Positions 32,865 to 45,700 of a stretch of 64,000 nt of DNA are shown in pieces. The position numbers and the translations under genes are program-made. Position 1 is the stretch's first letter; each line of letters begins with the position of its first letter. The notes beneath the pieces are model-generated. The model made no database searches, was not told the origin of the DNA, and saw only the letters and a list, made by a program, of their open reading frames with translations. Source of the DNA: Entoloma clypeatum (Eukaryota > Basidiomycota > Agaricomycetes > Agaricales > Entolomataceae); contig OY751485.1 of the NCBI GenBank assembly GCA_963565915.1, positions 62,001 through 126,000 of the forward strand, given 5' to 3'.

Positions 32865-33017
32865 CATAATAAGAGACCCATCTCTGAAAACTTAACGACC
32901 ATTGCATTCGGACTTGTAGGTATCTGGAGGGCCGCCGTCATCACAAATTCATATGAACACTTTTACATTAAATCATGCAGTTGTCGTTATTAAAATACAA
33001 TGCACGTTGCGGGTATC

Positions 33018-34280
33018 CTAACTCGTGAACCATTCATGATTGATCATATCCTGGGCCTGTGAGCGATCTTGAGGCCTCAGTTGAAGAACACAATTCAAAA
33101 ACGCGGCGGTAGATGCCACCGCTTCTTCCTCGACTCGCGCTGTCAAGAACGATTCAAGTGTGGCTGGGTAATACGTCGTTTCCATCTTCAGGTCCCCTAG
33201 ACACCCATGGCACATGTACGTTTCCCGAGGCGTCAGTCGCATTCAGGTAGTGTGATCAAGCAGAAATTCCTCACCAGCATCAGTGAACCATTTATAGGCG
33301 AATTCCCCCGACGCAACGAGGTCCGCGGGGAACGGACCGAGCAGCTCAATCATCTGGATGATATGCGACTCTTCAGGAGTAAGATCCAACTCGAGGGTTT
33401 GGAAAAGAGGGTCGAACAGACTTTCTCCGCAGAGGAGATCGTATATCTGCGTGGCCAGTATAATCATCACAAGGAGGAAAGGCCTTTCCATACTCACAAT
33501 GCATCCGAGGCTCCACATATCCGCGCTTGGCCCGTATGAGGCGCCTAGGATGACTTCCGGTGGACGCAATGAGCGGCTTTCGACTAGTCCACGCGCGCCG
33601 TCTCTGTCTTTCTCAAAGGGTAAGGTGGATGAAGAAAATCAGGCCAGATGATACGCTCACCCGTGTCAACGCTAGACAGTCTGAACACCGGGGCTGACGT
33701 CGAGGTCAGCATACTGTTAAAGTCAAGCAAAACCGTAGTTTCAAGAGACGCGTCGGAACCGAGTTGACGTAGGAAGGACCGGTTGCTCATCGAATCCGCA
33801 GTTAGTTGAGATATCAGTGCAGACATGTCGTGCGGCGAGAGAAGGATGTTACTCGTGTTGAGGTCTAGGTAGAATGAAAGTGTTACTCTTTGGGGGAAGA
33901 AAAAAAGAAACAGATATGGCAAACCAACCGCAATGTGCAACGCCACGCGTGCAGTGAAGATCCGCCAATGCCCGTAGGACACCTCTCGCGATTAGCTTCA
34001 CAACTTGAAGAGGCAGTTGGCCCCCGATACGCGTGCAGAGTTCAGCAACGGACGCATGCCTTTCAATTGCCAAAGCGGAGCCGGATGCCTCAGGCCATTC
34101 GGGGCTGTACAAGTTGAGCCGTGCTGGGTTATACCAGTATTCCGGACGATAGGCTTGGCGATCCTGCGTTGCGGATAGATATGTGACTGGGTTGGTCTTC
34201 CTTTTCCTGCGAGTTCGGAGGAGGGTCTTGATCGTAGTAACGATCTTCCTCAGGCGTTCGGTGAATTTCTTGAAGGCCAT
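33018..34280 (-). CDS. SRPK-like kinase-related protein without N-lobe
   Basis: Five exons: 34280-33929, 33864-33661, 33601-33498, 33446-33275, 33196-33018; 336 residues, all in phase. The C-lobe is recognisable: VAHCDLNTSNILL (catalytic loop, HCD in place of HRD), VLLDFNS (in place of DFG), RPPEVILG, ADMWSLGC and a C-terminal DRSQAQDMINHEWF. These follow the SRPK-type pattern of agaricomycetes. The glycine-rich loop and the ATP-anchoring lysine are not found. The protein starts with a basic helix (MAFKKFTERLRKIV) and about 70 unassigned residues. It is probably a pseudokinase or truncated kinase. TATA box at 34327-34332. Confidence 0.75.
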
Positions 34281-34326
34281 GGACCCGGAGCGGACAGAAT
34301 GGGTCCCGGTGACCAAGTTATCGAGC

Positions 34327-34332
34327 TTTATA
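34327..34332 (-). promoter_or_regulatory. TATA box of the kinase-like gene
   Basis: Minus-strand TATAAA, 47 bases before ATG 34280 and only 10 bases from the end of the TA-flanked element at 34342. Confidence 0.5.
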
Positions 34333-34341
34333 CAATGGATA

Positions 34342-35012
34342 CTATGGGTGACCGGGTGTTGCAAAACTTTTTAAAGAGGGCTTATCGTGCTACATCCACT
34401 GCCTCAAATGACTTGATTCTTTTACCGTCGTACAGCCTGGCTTTCTGGCTTTAATTGTCTCCACTTGATCTTGAGGATATGTGGCAAGGAAAAATAACTG
34501 GAGCGGGAGGAAATTGGCACACCATTTTCACTAGGTTGTGCAAAATATGTCACACTCGGGTCACATCACAATTTACGTCTCCGCCCTGCAGAGCCTCCTG
34601 CCTCTTTGGGGGAGGTCCTGTCGGAGTTCGAACCATACGACGCTCGATGAGTTTTGTTGTCACGCTCAAGATTCGACGAGTGTCCACGTCTTGTATACCT
34701 CATGTTTCTGTCCCGGAGAAATTGTTTTAAGGATGGATAACAATAAAACATATCATATCCCGAAGGATGAAGGTGCCCGCTCAAACATCAATTTTACCAA
34801 GATAGAACAAGCTCGAAAATCGTGGTTTTTCATGGTTTTTCAGCTCTGATTTCATTGAGGGACAGGAATGTCATGTTTCGAAGTTACAGTGGTCTCCTAA
34901 AGTGCCTAAAGATTCCCGATCTATGAGACATCAGTTGCTCAAGATGCGGGAATGCGCCCATCGGAGAAATTTTGCATAACTAGGTGATTTTGCAACACCC
35001 GGTCACCCATAG
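34342..35012. mobile_element. TA-flanked non-autonomous DNA transposon
   Basis: A 671-base element with perfect 25-base inverted ends (34342-34366 and 34988-35012, starting CTATGGGTGACCGGG). It is flanked by TA on both sides, as expected for the Tc1/mariner/pogo group. No transposase is visible inside, so it is non-autonomous. It sits just upstream of the kinase-like gene's TATA box. Confidence 0.85.
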
Positions 35013-35014
35013 TA

Positions 35015-35701
35015 GAACGAGATGGAAAAGGTCGCCGATTACCATGGTTTCTTGCCTAATCTGAGCGTGTTGCGATGGAAGCCTGTGTTTGTGGATGATT
35101 CGTGGTCGGCACTGAGAAGTCCTTGCTTCTCAATTGCGAGTCACTTTTCATTCCCGGTAACTGAGTCTCCCGGTTCAGAAATTGCCTAAGTATGTACGTC
35201 AACACACGAAGCTCGAGCACTATAATTTTTTCGTACCTTGCCCTCGACACGGAAGATGTTCAATCGGATAGCGTATCGTTTACTGAGGCCCTGAGTCGTC
35301 CTAATCTTCCGTGCTTTCAAGTTGATCCGAGTCTGCAGGCTGCAGCCATCATTCACAACTGAACGCTGATCGATGATTAGAGAATGCAATGAAGACGTAC
35401 TTGGGCGGAGCGTCCGAATCTAGTCCGTTCCGGTATGTCCCTCCTTTAAGTAGAAAAGTGAACGTAAACTGTTGCAAGCGTGAAACGTGAAATCGACCGT
35501 AGTGCATAAAGAGGATTAGTCAGAACCACACTGGCACGGATGCATTCGAAAGATAAGGACACGTCAGAATACGTAATTACTAGTTTTTAGCACTTCAACA
35601 ATGTCCTGACTTGAAACTGATGCACATGTCTGGCACTACCACGATGAGAAACAGAAGAAAAAGGTATATTATCCATGGTAACAGAAAGTTGTTCGGGTAG
35701 G
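35015..35701. other. unassigned region, possible minus-strand exon
   Basis: A minus-strand open stretch near 35390-35236 (basic, RINLKARKIRTTQG) ends at a GTACGA donor and could be an exon. No partner exon or family is recognised. Confidence 0.25.
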
Positions 35702-38700
35702 TCAGCATGGGATATAATCTGCACCTACAACAAACGTATTGACAGAATGCCTGTATGCGTGAGCTTAAGTTGCTCAAGAATGGAATCGTGAAATACTTAC
35801 TTCGCCTTCAGATGGCATCTCAATCCGGCCTTGTCGAAGAGCCTATTCTTTCCAGATGTACATCGTCCACACCTTACATCTCTCGGCGGCGCACCAGGCC
35901 TGCCTACCGGAACTGGCACCCCTGGGGGTGGGGGTGGGGGTGCTGTCGGATTGAGAGTCGGAAGGAAGATGAAGCCGCTTCGCCTAAAAGGTGTAAAGAA
36001 CATGTCTTCCGGGACTCGCGGAGCTATGATGTTATGCCTAAACTCACAGAAGGGTCAGATTAGGCAGGAGTCACCATGAAGTTTGATGGAACGCACTGGT
36101 CTCTCAGATGATTTCTAACGCGCTGCTCCACCTCCCAGTTATTAAAATTGCGGGCGCAGTGACTACAGCCCCAAACAAATTCCTGAAATAGCGGATCAGG
36201 CTCATCCGGGACCCTCGCCACTTGCTCGACCGTCAGAATTTCGAAAGATGGAAGATCCTCGTGTGCGCTCGACATGGCATGTGCAACCTGACCGTTCGCT
36301 CATCGTTAACAGCCCGCAAACGGACATGATAGAAAACACGCTCACAGCGGACCTCCACGTGTGTACTGTCCTGGCGCCATTGGGGGACGCAGACCCACAC
36401 TCCAGTCCCGGCCCCTTGCAGAAGAACCTTGCTTTCCTTGCGTCCATCTCCTGGACGGTAGCCACCTCCGACATGCCCAAAACCCCGATCAACTCCTTCA
36501 CAGTTTCAACACCCCTCGTGTCGACCACCAGTGGCAACGAATGCTTTTCCACACGACCCCACCCTTCACTCACCTGACAGGTGTGATGCATGCCTGCGTC
36601 AGCCCATCCAAATAGCGGGTGGGGCAACTCGTCCCGAGGAGGCATTTTATCCGAAGGCTGAAAGGAATAGAACCGGTAGCCTGTTGCGCGATTCCCCCAT
36701 GGAGACCTGTTGTTGCTGCAGAGGGATCGCCGTGGGCATATGAAAATGGATGTCGCGAGATCCACGACATCGGGGAGAGCCTTCTTGTATGACGATGGCA
36801 CGGAGGGAGAAGGTGAATTACTGTTGCTAGGTCCCGCAACGGCGACTCCTGCAGAAGAGGCTGGCGTCTGCAACGATGCGAGCTGCGCCCTCAGCCCTTT
36901 CTTTCTTTCCTCCACCCAACCCTCTATCAGCGTAGGGAGGGCCTGCATTGCCTCCCCGAAACTTTCTGCGGTGACCTCTATTTCGTGTCCGGCATTGACA
37001 ATTGCATCTAACATAGGGAATTCCAGGACGACGTCAACGCGGGGTTGATAAAGCCACGAAGGTGGGGCGAGACTAAGTTTGAAATAAGTGTCATATAGGT
37101 TGACGAAGATCGCTTTCCGATGCTTGAATAAGCGATCCTTGCGGTTCGTGGTGATCTTGGTCTCAAGGATGGGTTGTATGCGTTTCCAAACTTGTAAGAA
37201 GGTAAAGTGAGGAAGTGAAGGTGCAAGACGATATGAGACAGGGCCGTACTGCGATCATTGAGTTCGGTGTTCTGATTAACTGCGCTGTCCCACTTGATTG
37301 TGTCTATGTCGACTTCAGCATACCCCATACCCCGGAACTTGGTATAGATTCTAGACATTCCAAGTTGGTAAAAGATGATAGAAAGGGGTTAAAGACCGAA
37401 CATACGCATTGCACCGCGAGTCCATCCTGTTGCGCGAGTCCTGCCTGCGTTTGGACAAGTACCCCTTGTGCCATGTCGAGCAGATCGCTGCATGCTGGAA
37501 AGCGGGCAGGGACCATGCTCAGAAGGGCTCGCTATACAATCCAAAGGGACCACACCTGAAGAACATCCGCAACGAACTTGGCACGCTCTTTGCAAAACGC
37601 TTCCAGCTTTTGCCTTGCCCCAGGAATCCGCAACATACGTATGTTATTCTGAAGCGCGCCCCATTTCTTCGCCATCTCATAGATATCCGACTCCCAGTAC
37701 CATTTGCCATCTGAGGCGTGGCCATGGGCCCAACCTCCCACTGCTCGCAAAGCCTGTTAGTCGCTGAAGGAGATGATGCCGAAAAAACGCACCGTTTGTA
37801 TGTGGAATGAACTCCAGAAACGTTTCATCGTAGTCTTCGAATACCTTTCGAAATTTGGAGAGTACTACTAAACTGCGCAATATCAGATGAAGCTCTTAGG
37901 TGAGAGAGTCGTTGAGGGAACGTACTTGCTCTTCTTACAATTTTCGCACACCCTTCTCCGTAAATGAAAGTCGATCTTCTGGACGCCCTTCGTTCCACAT
38001 TCCTTCAAATACTCTCGTCAAGATAAAATATCAAAAGAGGAAAGTCAGACTCACTCCGCATGATGTTCCTCCGAAGAGCAAAGTAGCCCATTGGGGCTCG
38101 GAAAGGTCTGGCATAGGGGGAGGCGCATTCGTAGTCATCCTTGCACTCTTCCATATGGTGGTCGCGTTGGGGCGTATCAAGGTCTTACGCAATGGATTAC
38201 TTGTACGCATGAGTGAAACGAGGTCCTTGCATGGTAGATGACTGAATATCTACGACATAAAACGGGAGTAAAAGGACTGAACGGTTTAATGGAGTGGAAG
38301 TTTACCTCGAAAAGGATATCCAGCGGCATCGTTAATAACATGGCGAGGCTCCGTCGCGCTCGAGGGCCCTTCGGTTTACCGGGGCTCGAATGAGATGCTT
38401 TCGCACGTTTTGCAGGTTTCCTTCCGCCTCTACCTCCGCTTTTCGCTAGAGCAATCACGTCTCCATCAATCGCTGCCTGCACCCTCTAGTTTCAGAAGTA
38501 CCTTGCTCTTCCCAATCGCTTCCACTATCATCTTCGGACGCAGAATCAGACATCACGACTTCGTTATCGTCATCGTCATCGGCGTCGTCGTCATCGTCGT
38601 CGCCATCCTCCTCCCCACGTTCATCGTCATCCTCGGTCAAAGGCTCATCCAGCTCATCATCATAAGCGTCACTTCCGATTTCCGTCGTCAGAGGGGTTGG

Positions 38701-38751
38701 CACTGGGGGTGTGTCCTGAGCCAGAGCCGACTTGCGACGCGTGGTGACCAT
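35702..38751 (-). CDS. large F-box protein with acidic N-terminus and Cys/His tail
   Basis: Multi-exon gene from ATG 38751 (MVTTRRKSALAQ) to stop 35702. The N-terminus has a long Asp/Glu tract (residues about 24-66). Next come a basic segment (GGRKPAKRAK) and the F-box start TMPLDILFE near 38305. The following exons hold LSEPQWATLLFGG and a Cys-rich block (GVQKIDFHLRRRVCENCKK) near 37990-37925. Later exons include KFRGMGYAEVDID and LYQPRVDVVLEFP. A C-terminal Cys/His element (CGRC then KAGLRCHLKAKH) ends across a final intron. This order matches a common agaricomycete F-box family of about 500-600 residues. Not every small exon border was fixed. Probably an SCF adaptor; target unknown. Confidence 0.8.
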
Positions 38752-39268
38752 TGATCTGCAAAAAAAAAACGGTCGGTGCAATTGGGGCAATTATGTCAAG
38801 GAGAAAAGGGTCGTCCTGCATGATGCCTTTTAAGGGGCGCCGCGTGTCAAGCGGAGCTGGTACGCATCCCATCGACCCTTGGATATCCCACGTGTCAAGG
38901 TCAAAATGAGTCATTCCGCTGATGTTCCAAGGCTATGTAAGTACATACCCAACGAAATCTTCAACGTCGACTCATTTGAAGTCACTCAAGCAGTACCATT
39001 CTTGACTCTATGAGGAGGACATTTGGCGCAATGAGCGGGAGCAAAGCGGCCTGAGAAAAGTCGTCACCCAAAAAGGAAAGGTGCGGAGCCTCCATATACT
39101 TTGGACTTCAATATGATTAACTCCAGACCGCGTAAGTATGAATTGAGGAGGGGGCCATACTTATAGGTAAGTAAAGTACAAACTACCAGTATACAAGTCC
39201 GTAAAGGGTCCATTTTTCTAATACAAAGGCAAAACGAAGAAACAAAGCCAAAAGAACAGGAAGAGCTT
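38752..39268. other. intergenic region, no gene seen
   Basis: Lies between the F-box gene's start and the calpain's stop, both on the minus strand. It should hold the F-box promoter and calpain 3' flank. A run of nine or so A (38760) follows the F-box start region. Confidence 0.4.
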
Positions 39269-42061
39269 TCAACACATCGCCGGACTTGGAGGTCTAGTCG
39301 GCATGGGAGACTCTAATTCAAAGAAGAGTTTGCCTGCAACAACGGCAGCCGTCTTTTTCGTATAGACGCGCAAACCAAGGAACGCCGAGTTTTCGTCTTC
39401 AATGATCTCGATGAGGGGCGGAGCAGGAGGAAGAGGCGGGGGTGGGAGTGGTGGGAGCGGTGGGAGGGGTGTAGGGATCTGCCTCGGCGACAACGGTGCG
39501 GGTGGATCGTTAAGAACGAAGTATCTAGAATCAATCGGACAGCCTTCTTCCTTCGGAGGGATAGGGACATTGACGGTTGCGGGCCCAGAGGGACTAGATT
39601 TAACGATTTCCACTGGGGTAATTGGACTCTTTGGAACTGGCTCTGCGGATTCCTTGTTGTACACTGTCGTGGTCGTGGTCGTAGTTTTCGTGACTGTTAC
39701 GGTAACAGTCTTCGTGCCATCGGAGCCTTCATGTTCTTTATTGGCCGCCTCAAGGGCTTGTTTCTTCTCGTAGAGAACAAGATCGCGTTTGATCATAGCC
39801 GACAGTTCGGTCGGTAGATATTTGGCTTGATGTCTGCAAAGTAATTCAGTCTAGTCAGGTAATTCCATGTGTGGAAGTAAACAAACCCCGGTATAAAATC
39901 TAGATGGAGTCTTTCAGTATGCAAAAGTGTTCAAAGAATGGAAGGTCCCACTCGAAGCAATGGATCTTCCCTTGGCTCTCTCGGTCAGAATGCTGGACAA
40001 CTTCCGATGGTCCCAACCGCTATCTACTCCTTTCTTGAAATAATCCTGGCACGTTTAAGATAGGTTCAGAGGATCAATGTAATGAGCCAGATTGTACTTG
40101 ATCAAGTACTTACTGGATCTCTGAAAACGGTCCGATCTATGCGAACCTGTGAAAATATGTTAGTACATGACGGCGAGAGGTAACTGAAATTAATCAAGTC
40201 TCTTACATAAACGACGTATTGACCGGCGTCGAGGTCTATCTCCAGAGTGACGCTCCGGGAATGAAACAATGCGGACGATGCCTCTGCAATAGGTTCCTTC
40301 TCTCCCCTTTTGGCGACGGCAAAATCGAGACTCCAACTTGAGGTGCCTGATATGTCCTTGAAATACCGCTTGTCTAGTTGAGAAAGCACGATGATGGTAG
40401 GCGTTTGTTGAGAAAGTGAAAAAGTGACTTCCGAGACGGTTGGTAGTAGACTCAAAAAGCGAAGGTCAAAGATGACATACAGATAACGTCCCCATATGAC
40501 CATGCAACAGGAAGCGGCCGAAGAGGCACCTGAAGCCAATGCGACGCCATGATCCAAGTTGAATCAAAAAGAAACGTCCGGAAGATCAACGACCACGCGG
40601 CGAGAAAATCACAATCTGCAACAACGAAAGTCATGAAGTTTTCTAAAGGTAGGATCCATGTCCGAACCCACATTCCATGACAAACTGCCCATCGTCCCCA
40701 AACTCGTGTTCTAAAAGGGGTAGGATCTCTAGCCATTCGCGCGTCCATTCCTTCGAGCCATCAGACCATCTCCCCGTCCATTCCGAGCAGCCCCATGGGT
40801 TGCGAATTACGACAAATCGCTTGCCTTTGCATTCCACCGCGCGAAGGACCGAGTAGGAGTGGTCGCCGATCAGGCCATCGACTTTGGGATCACGGACACC
40901 ACTTCTGTAGGAATCCAGACCCTCGAAAGAGCACCCAAAGATGCGATCCTTGTTGGCTTTTAGGAGCTCTTCGTTCCAAAATCGCTCGATGTCTAGTATG
41001 TCCTTTGACAGCAAGATTACTAGGAGGGGGTTTAAGAGGGTGATATTGAATGTACCTTGTTGTTAAACGCCGTCGATACACCGCTAAGGAAGGTCAAATG
41101 ATCAATACATTGCAACTGTGGTAGTGCCTTACCCAGTAAGATCCTCAGCTGCTTCCAAAGCCTTGCCGCCCGCCAATGAATAATAGTCACCATGTAATTT
41201 CGCATAAGCCTTCTCTATCAAAGGAACCCATGTTTCGCCTGTCGCTCCCGATCTTGCAAAATAAAGTGTCTTTCCGCCTTTACGAGCCGAATTGTTGTAT
41301 TGCTCCTTATCATCATGGTATAGCTCTTTCTCGGCCAAAGTGAGCTCTTCGTATTTCGGAACGGAGGTGTACAGCAAGCTGATGACGGTTGGATTGTGAA
41401 GGACTAAAACATAAAGCTTGAGAGAAACGCACTCATCGACGATGACATTGACCCAATAGCTATCCCGAAAGAAAATGAATCCATAAACTCCGACCTCTTC
41501 GTCTCTCTATGATATCCAAATAAGAGCGTGAGGCTTCCTGATCCATATGACTCACCGCGACGCAGAACTTCTCCGCCAGCCCTTTCGCTGTCGATACCGT
41601 CGCCAACGCTGACAAGAACCAACAGTCTCCAATCTTCCCCTGGATAATATCATTGGAGTCCGCGCCATTCACGAAAAACTGTGGTTTGTCGAATATTTGA
41701 GTGACTCGTTGGACATCAGAAGGCACATATTTCCCAGGGATTGGAAAATCGAGTCCGTGAAGACATCGGTACATATCGTACTCGAGATCAAATTCGATAT
41801 CACTGGGGGAGTTGATGTAAATAAGAAAGCTGGACAACAGAATCGTGAGAGCAATCCGTACCGGAACTTCTTATTTCTAGCCCTGCAATCCTTCGCGATG
41901 CGAGCGACTTTGGCTTTGCACTCTGCAAGCGCTTTTTGCAGCTCTTTTGTTACAAGCAGGCCTGGCTGTGGTTGGGTCGGGGGGGCTGATGGCGACTCGG
42001 GCGAGGATGAAGACGCCGCAGCCGTCTCGCTCGCTTGCATAGCGTCTAGCAGTGAAGACAT
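39269..42061 (-). CDS. calpain-type cysteine protease
   Basis: Intracellular calcium-type cysteine protease of the calpain (C2) family. The first exon (ATG 42061, [11 protein letters not shown]) has a Ser/Pro-rich lead and the NKKFR end. After a phase-2 intron the core reads [22 protein letters not shown] (catalytic Cys), [10 protein letters not shown] (catalytic His) and [10 protein letters not shown] (catalytic Asn). A C2-like domain III follows near 40450-40110 ([30 protein letters not shown]). The C-terminus (39796-39269) has Thr and Pro runs. An in-frame ATG at 42100 is made partly from the adjacent Copia LTR, so I prefer 42061. The gene's own upstream region now lies beyond 48320. Confidence 0.85.
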
Positions 42062-42099
42062 GTTTCGCAAGGGTCTTGTGAAAGATCCCGGATCGATCA

Positions 42100-42389
42100 T
42101 GTAGATTAGATTAAGATTAGATCAAATCACGTGACCATTACATATCCTTCTTACATACTTGTTTGGTTGGTACAAACAGTAGTACGGTATATAAGACCAG
42201 GAAACTGTCAATATCAACAAGTTGTCTCTTGACTCTTAACCAGCTCCATCGCTCTTACCAGCCTCAACCGCTCTCACCAGCCTTACCCCTCCAAACCATG
42301 TAAGTGACCATAGCGGTATCGTAGAGTACTTCCACTGTAGCTATGTTGCTCAGTACACCTGTGGCTAGCGCCCAGGTGGAACTTCAACA
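42100..42389 (+). repeat. Copia 5' LTR, lacking 20 bases near its start
   Basis: Ends ACTTCAACA. Compared with the 3' LTR it keeps the first TG but lacks the next 20 bases, and otherwise I saw very few differences. Contains TATATAA at about 42189. GGTTATGGGCC directly after it resembles the complement of an initiator-tRNA anticodon arm, a half-tRNA primer site; that is inference. Confidence 0.88.
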
Positions 42390-42751
42390 GGTTATGGGCC
42401 ACGGATAGCAGAGGGACTTGGGAAACACTGACAACAGCGAGTACCTGCCCACTCTACCCTGGTTGGCGAAGAACCGATCGAAAGATCTAGGTTCTGAGTC
42501 TTACTTCTTCACATATGAACCTGGGAACGTCATTACGACAAGTACCTGTCATGAGACGTCCCTAAGGGGATTGACCTAGTACACTCCATGTGGAAACATT
42601 GATCGCACCTTATACGTTTCTGACATATAAAGGGTTTTCCTGTGACCGCTATTCCTAAAGGGAATATGTCATAAGGAATCATTTAATTGTTTTCTTGAAT
42701 CATATTCATAACACATCACTGATTGGGAACCCTTTTTTAGATTCATCTACA

Positions 42752-45700
42752 ATGTCTACCTCTCGCTCTGCCCTCGACATCATCACCGCCTTTGACGGCA
42801 TCGACTACCAGAGCTGGGCCGAGAAAATGAAGTCTTACCTCCTCCATCAAGGAGTCTGGCGCATCGTCTCTGGCGACATCACCCGTCCCAAAATCGCCGA
42901 CTTCACCACTACGGTCTCCACTCCCGGTCCCACCGCCGCTGCTCCCCCTGTGCTGGTTACCACTGTTGACCAGCCCGGCTTCTGCGAGGAAGAAAAGGCC
43001 TGGATTAGGGACGACGACACAGCCCTTGGAGCGATCCGTCTGAAAGTCTCTGAGGCGATCAGGCGACACATCAAAGACAGCACCTCGGCACTTGACGCGT
43101 GGAAAACGCTAAAGGATGCCTACTCCAAGGTATCCCCAGCTGTCATCTTCGGCGACTTCAAGGCCGCCGCCACCTTCAAGCTGTCTGGACGCGACCCCGT
43201 GCCTGAAATCGAACGCCTGGGGTCTCTTTTCGCCTGGCTCGCCGATTCGAACTTTATCGTCCCCGATCTGATGCAGGCAATGATCCTGGCCAATGGAATT
43301 CCCGACGCCTGGTCGTCACTCTCCACCGCCCTTTTCCAGGTCTACGACACCGCTGATTTCACCTACAAAGCCGTCGCCGAGAGCATCATCTCTGAATACC
43401 GGCGCAAGTACTCGATTGGGTCTACTCGTGCGTCCAACGAGCAGGCCCGGAAAATCTCCAGGACAAAACGAAAGGGGCAGGACCCTAAATGGGAAAAGCA
43501 TCAAAAGCCGAGTACCTCGCAGAACGACGCTGACGAGCAGCCTAACTCGACCGACCCTAGTACCACTTCCGAAAAGAAGAAGGGAAAAGGATGCTGGCGC
43601 AATCAGAAGAAAAACGCCAACACTGCGGACAACACATCCGACAATGTGGAAGAAACGGTTGAGTTTGTTGCTCCCGCCATTCACTTCCCCCCGCTGCCGA
43701 CTCCAACCCTCACGACAATCACTGGGCGTGGAACAACCTTGAGTACCGCCCAGCCCGACTCCCAGAGGATGCAGTCTCTACTGCAGCAGATGAACCCACC
43801 TCCGTCACAGTACACCGGACAGACTCCTAGAATGTCGTCAGCCTGGAAAAAGAATGAGAAGGTTAGGAAACTCGCCCGAGGCATCGGCGCCCGACCCTCT
43901 GGGTCAAATCTTCGTATCCTGGATACCATCATCCCGGACATTGACAAAAGGCCATCCAAGCAGCGTCGAGTCACTCCGCCGCTGGATCAATCCCTCAGCC
44001 GCATGGACATAGACCATCAGAGCGAGCATATGGGGCCGGATCAATTCGAAGATGGGCTTATTGAACTTGACGGTTCATCATCTCCCTCTCCTGAATCTGA
44101 CCAATTAAGGAAAGCTAATAACACCTCCTTTCAGATGTGTAAAATATTAGCTAGTACTAGTGCAGAATATATGGATCATATTGACAGCGATCTATATAAA
44201 AAATATACAAAGCACTTTGCGTCATGCACACACTGTAAGGAGAAAGAACGCGCACAATGGATCTTAGACTCCGGTGCCTCGTTACACTTTACCCATGAGT
44301 TCAAGGACTTTGCGTACTACAGGCCTCTCAAGGCTAAGCGATTTGTCCAAACAGCTGCAAAGGGAAAGAAACTGGAGATACTCGGAGTTGGGGCCGTTCC
44401 AGTATGGCATACCCTAAATGGGGAAACTAAAACCCATCTCCTACGACCGGTATTTTATATTCCGGATATGGACACACGTCTATTGTCCCTAGGCGTCTTT
44501 CTTAACCATGGTTACAAAGTTGATGGAATGCGTGGAGAAATTAATATCTCTAAAGGGCTGAACAAAATACAGTTTTCGCCTCATTTCATCGGACAAACCA
44601 TTTACTGGTTAGACACTGAAATACGCTATGACCAAATCCACGCGATCTCTAGTGGAACCACTGTCGAAACCTGGCACAAGCGTCTTGGCCACCCAAACGA
44701 TCAGACACTCGCGAAGATTCCCACCAGTACCAAAGGGGTACCTGAAACGCTAGTACGTGAGAAATCACAGGAAAGCTGCACAGGGTGTCTCAAAGGGAAA
44801 ATGCTGAATCAGTCATATCCTAATTCAATGACAAGGGCTGTCAAACCCTTTGATTTAATCCATTCAGATTTGAAACAGATATCCACGGCATCATACCACA
44901 AGTAGAAATACTTCCTTACGTTTTTGGACGATTTTTCATCCCACATCTGGGTCGTCTTGCTTAGGAAAAAGTCAGGTGCCATCACGGCGCTGAAACAATT
45001 TCTTGCGATGATCCAGAATCAATTTTCCGCCACCCCTAAAAAATGGCGGGTTGATGGAGGTGGAGAATTCGACGAATACAAGGATGCACTTGCCGATCAT
45101 GGAATTCTGATCGACGACACACTCCCATATCAGCATCAGCAGAATGGTAGAGCAGAACGGATAAATCGAACTCTGTAGGAAAAATCTCAGGCGTTACGCT
45201 TCGACTCGTGCTTACCACCCATGTGGTGGGAATTCTGCCTGGAACATGCAGCATTTCTCTACAATAGAACCCCCATGCAGCATCTTGAATGGAAAACCCC
45301 TCACTTCAAAGTGACCAATGAGATTTCCGACATGTCCAGCGTCAGAGTCTTCGGATGTCAGGCATACATATATATCCCAAAGGAGAAACATAGGAACTCC
45401 CTGGAGTCAAGATCTCGATTGATGATTTATCTCGGATCAAAACCAGGGGTCAAAGGATACCGCTTCATGGATCCTGAGACCACACGATTTTCATGGGCGG
45501 GAAAGCCATCTTTGATGAAAGCAAGTACCCTAGATGCCACATCGACCCTTTGCCAGAAAACCATCCAGAAATGGAAAACCCAGAGCTGGCTGATGAGTTT
45601 GAGGATCTCATCCCCGGCAGCAATGACGACGATAGTCACAACGAAACACCTCATGACCCAGTTCCCATTGAACAGGATCAACCCGAATCAGACAACGAAC

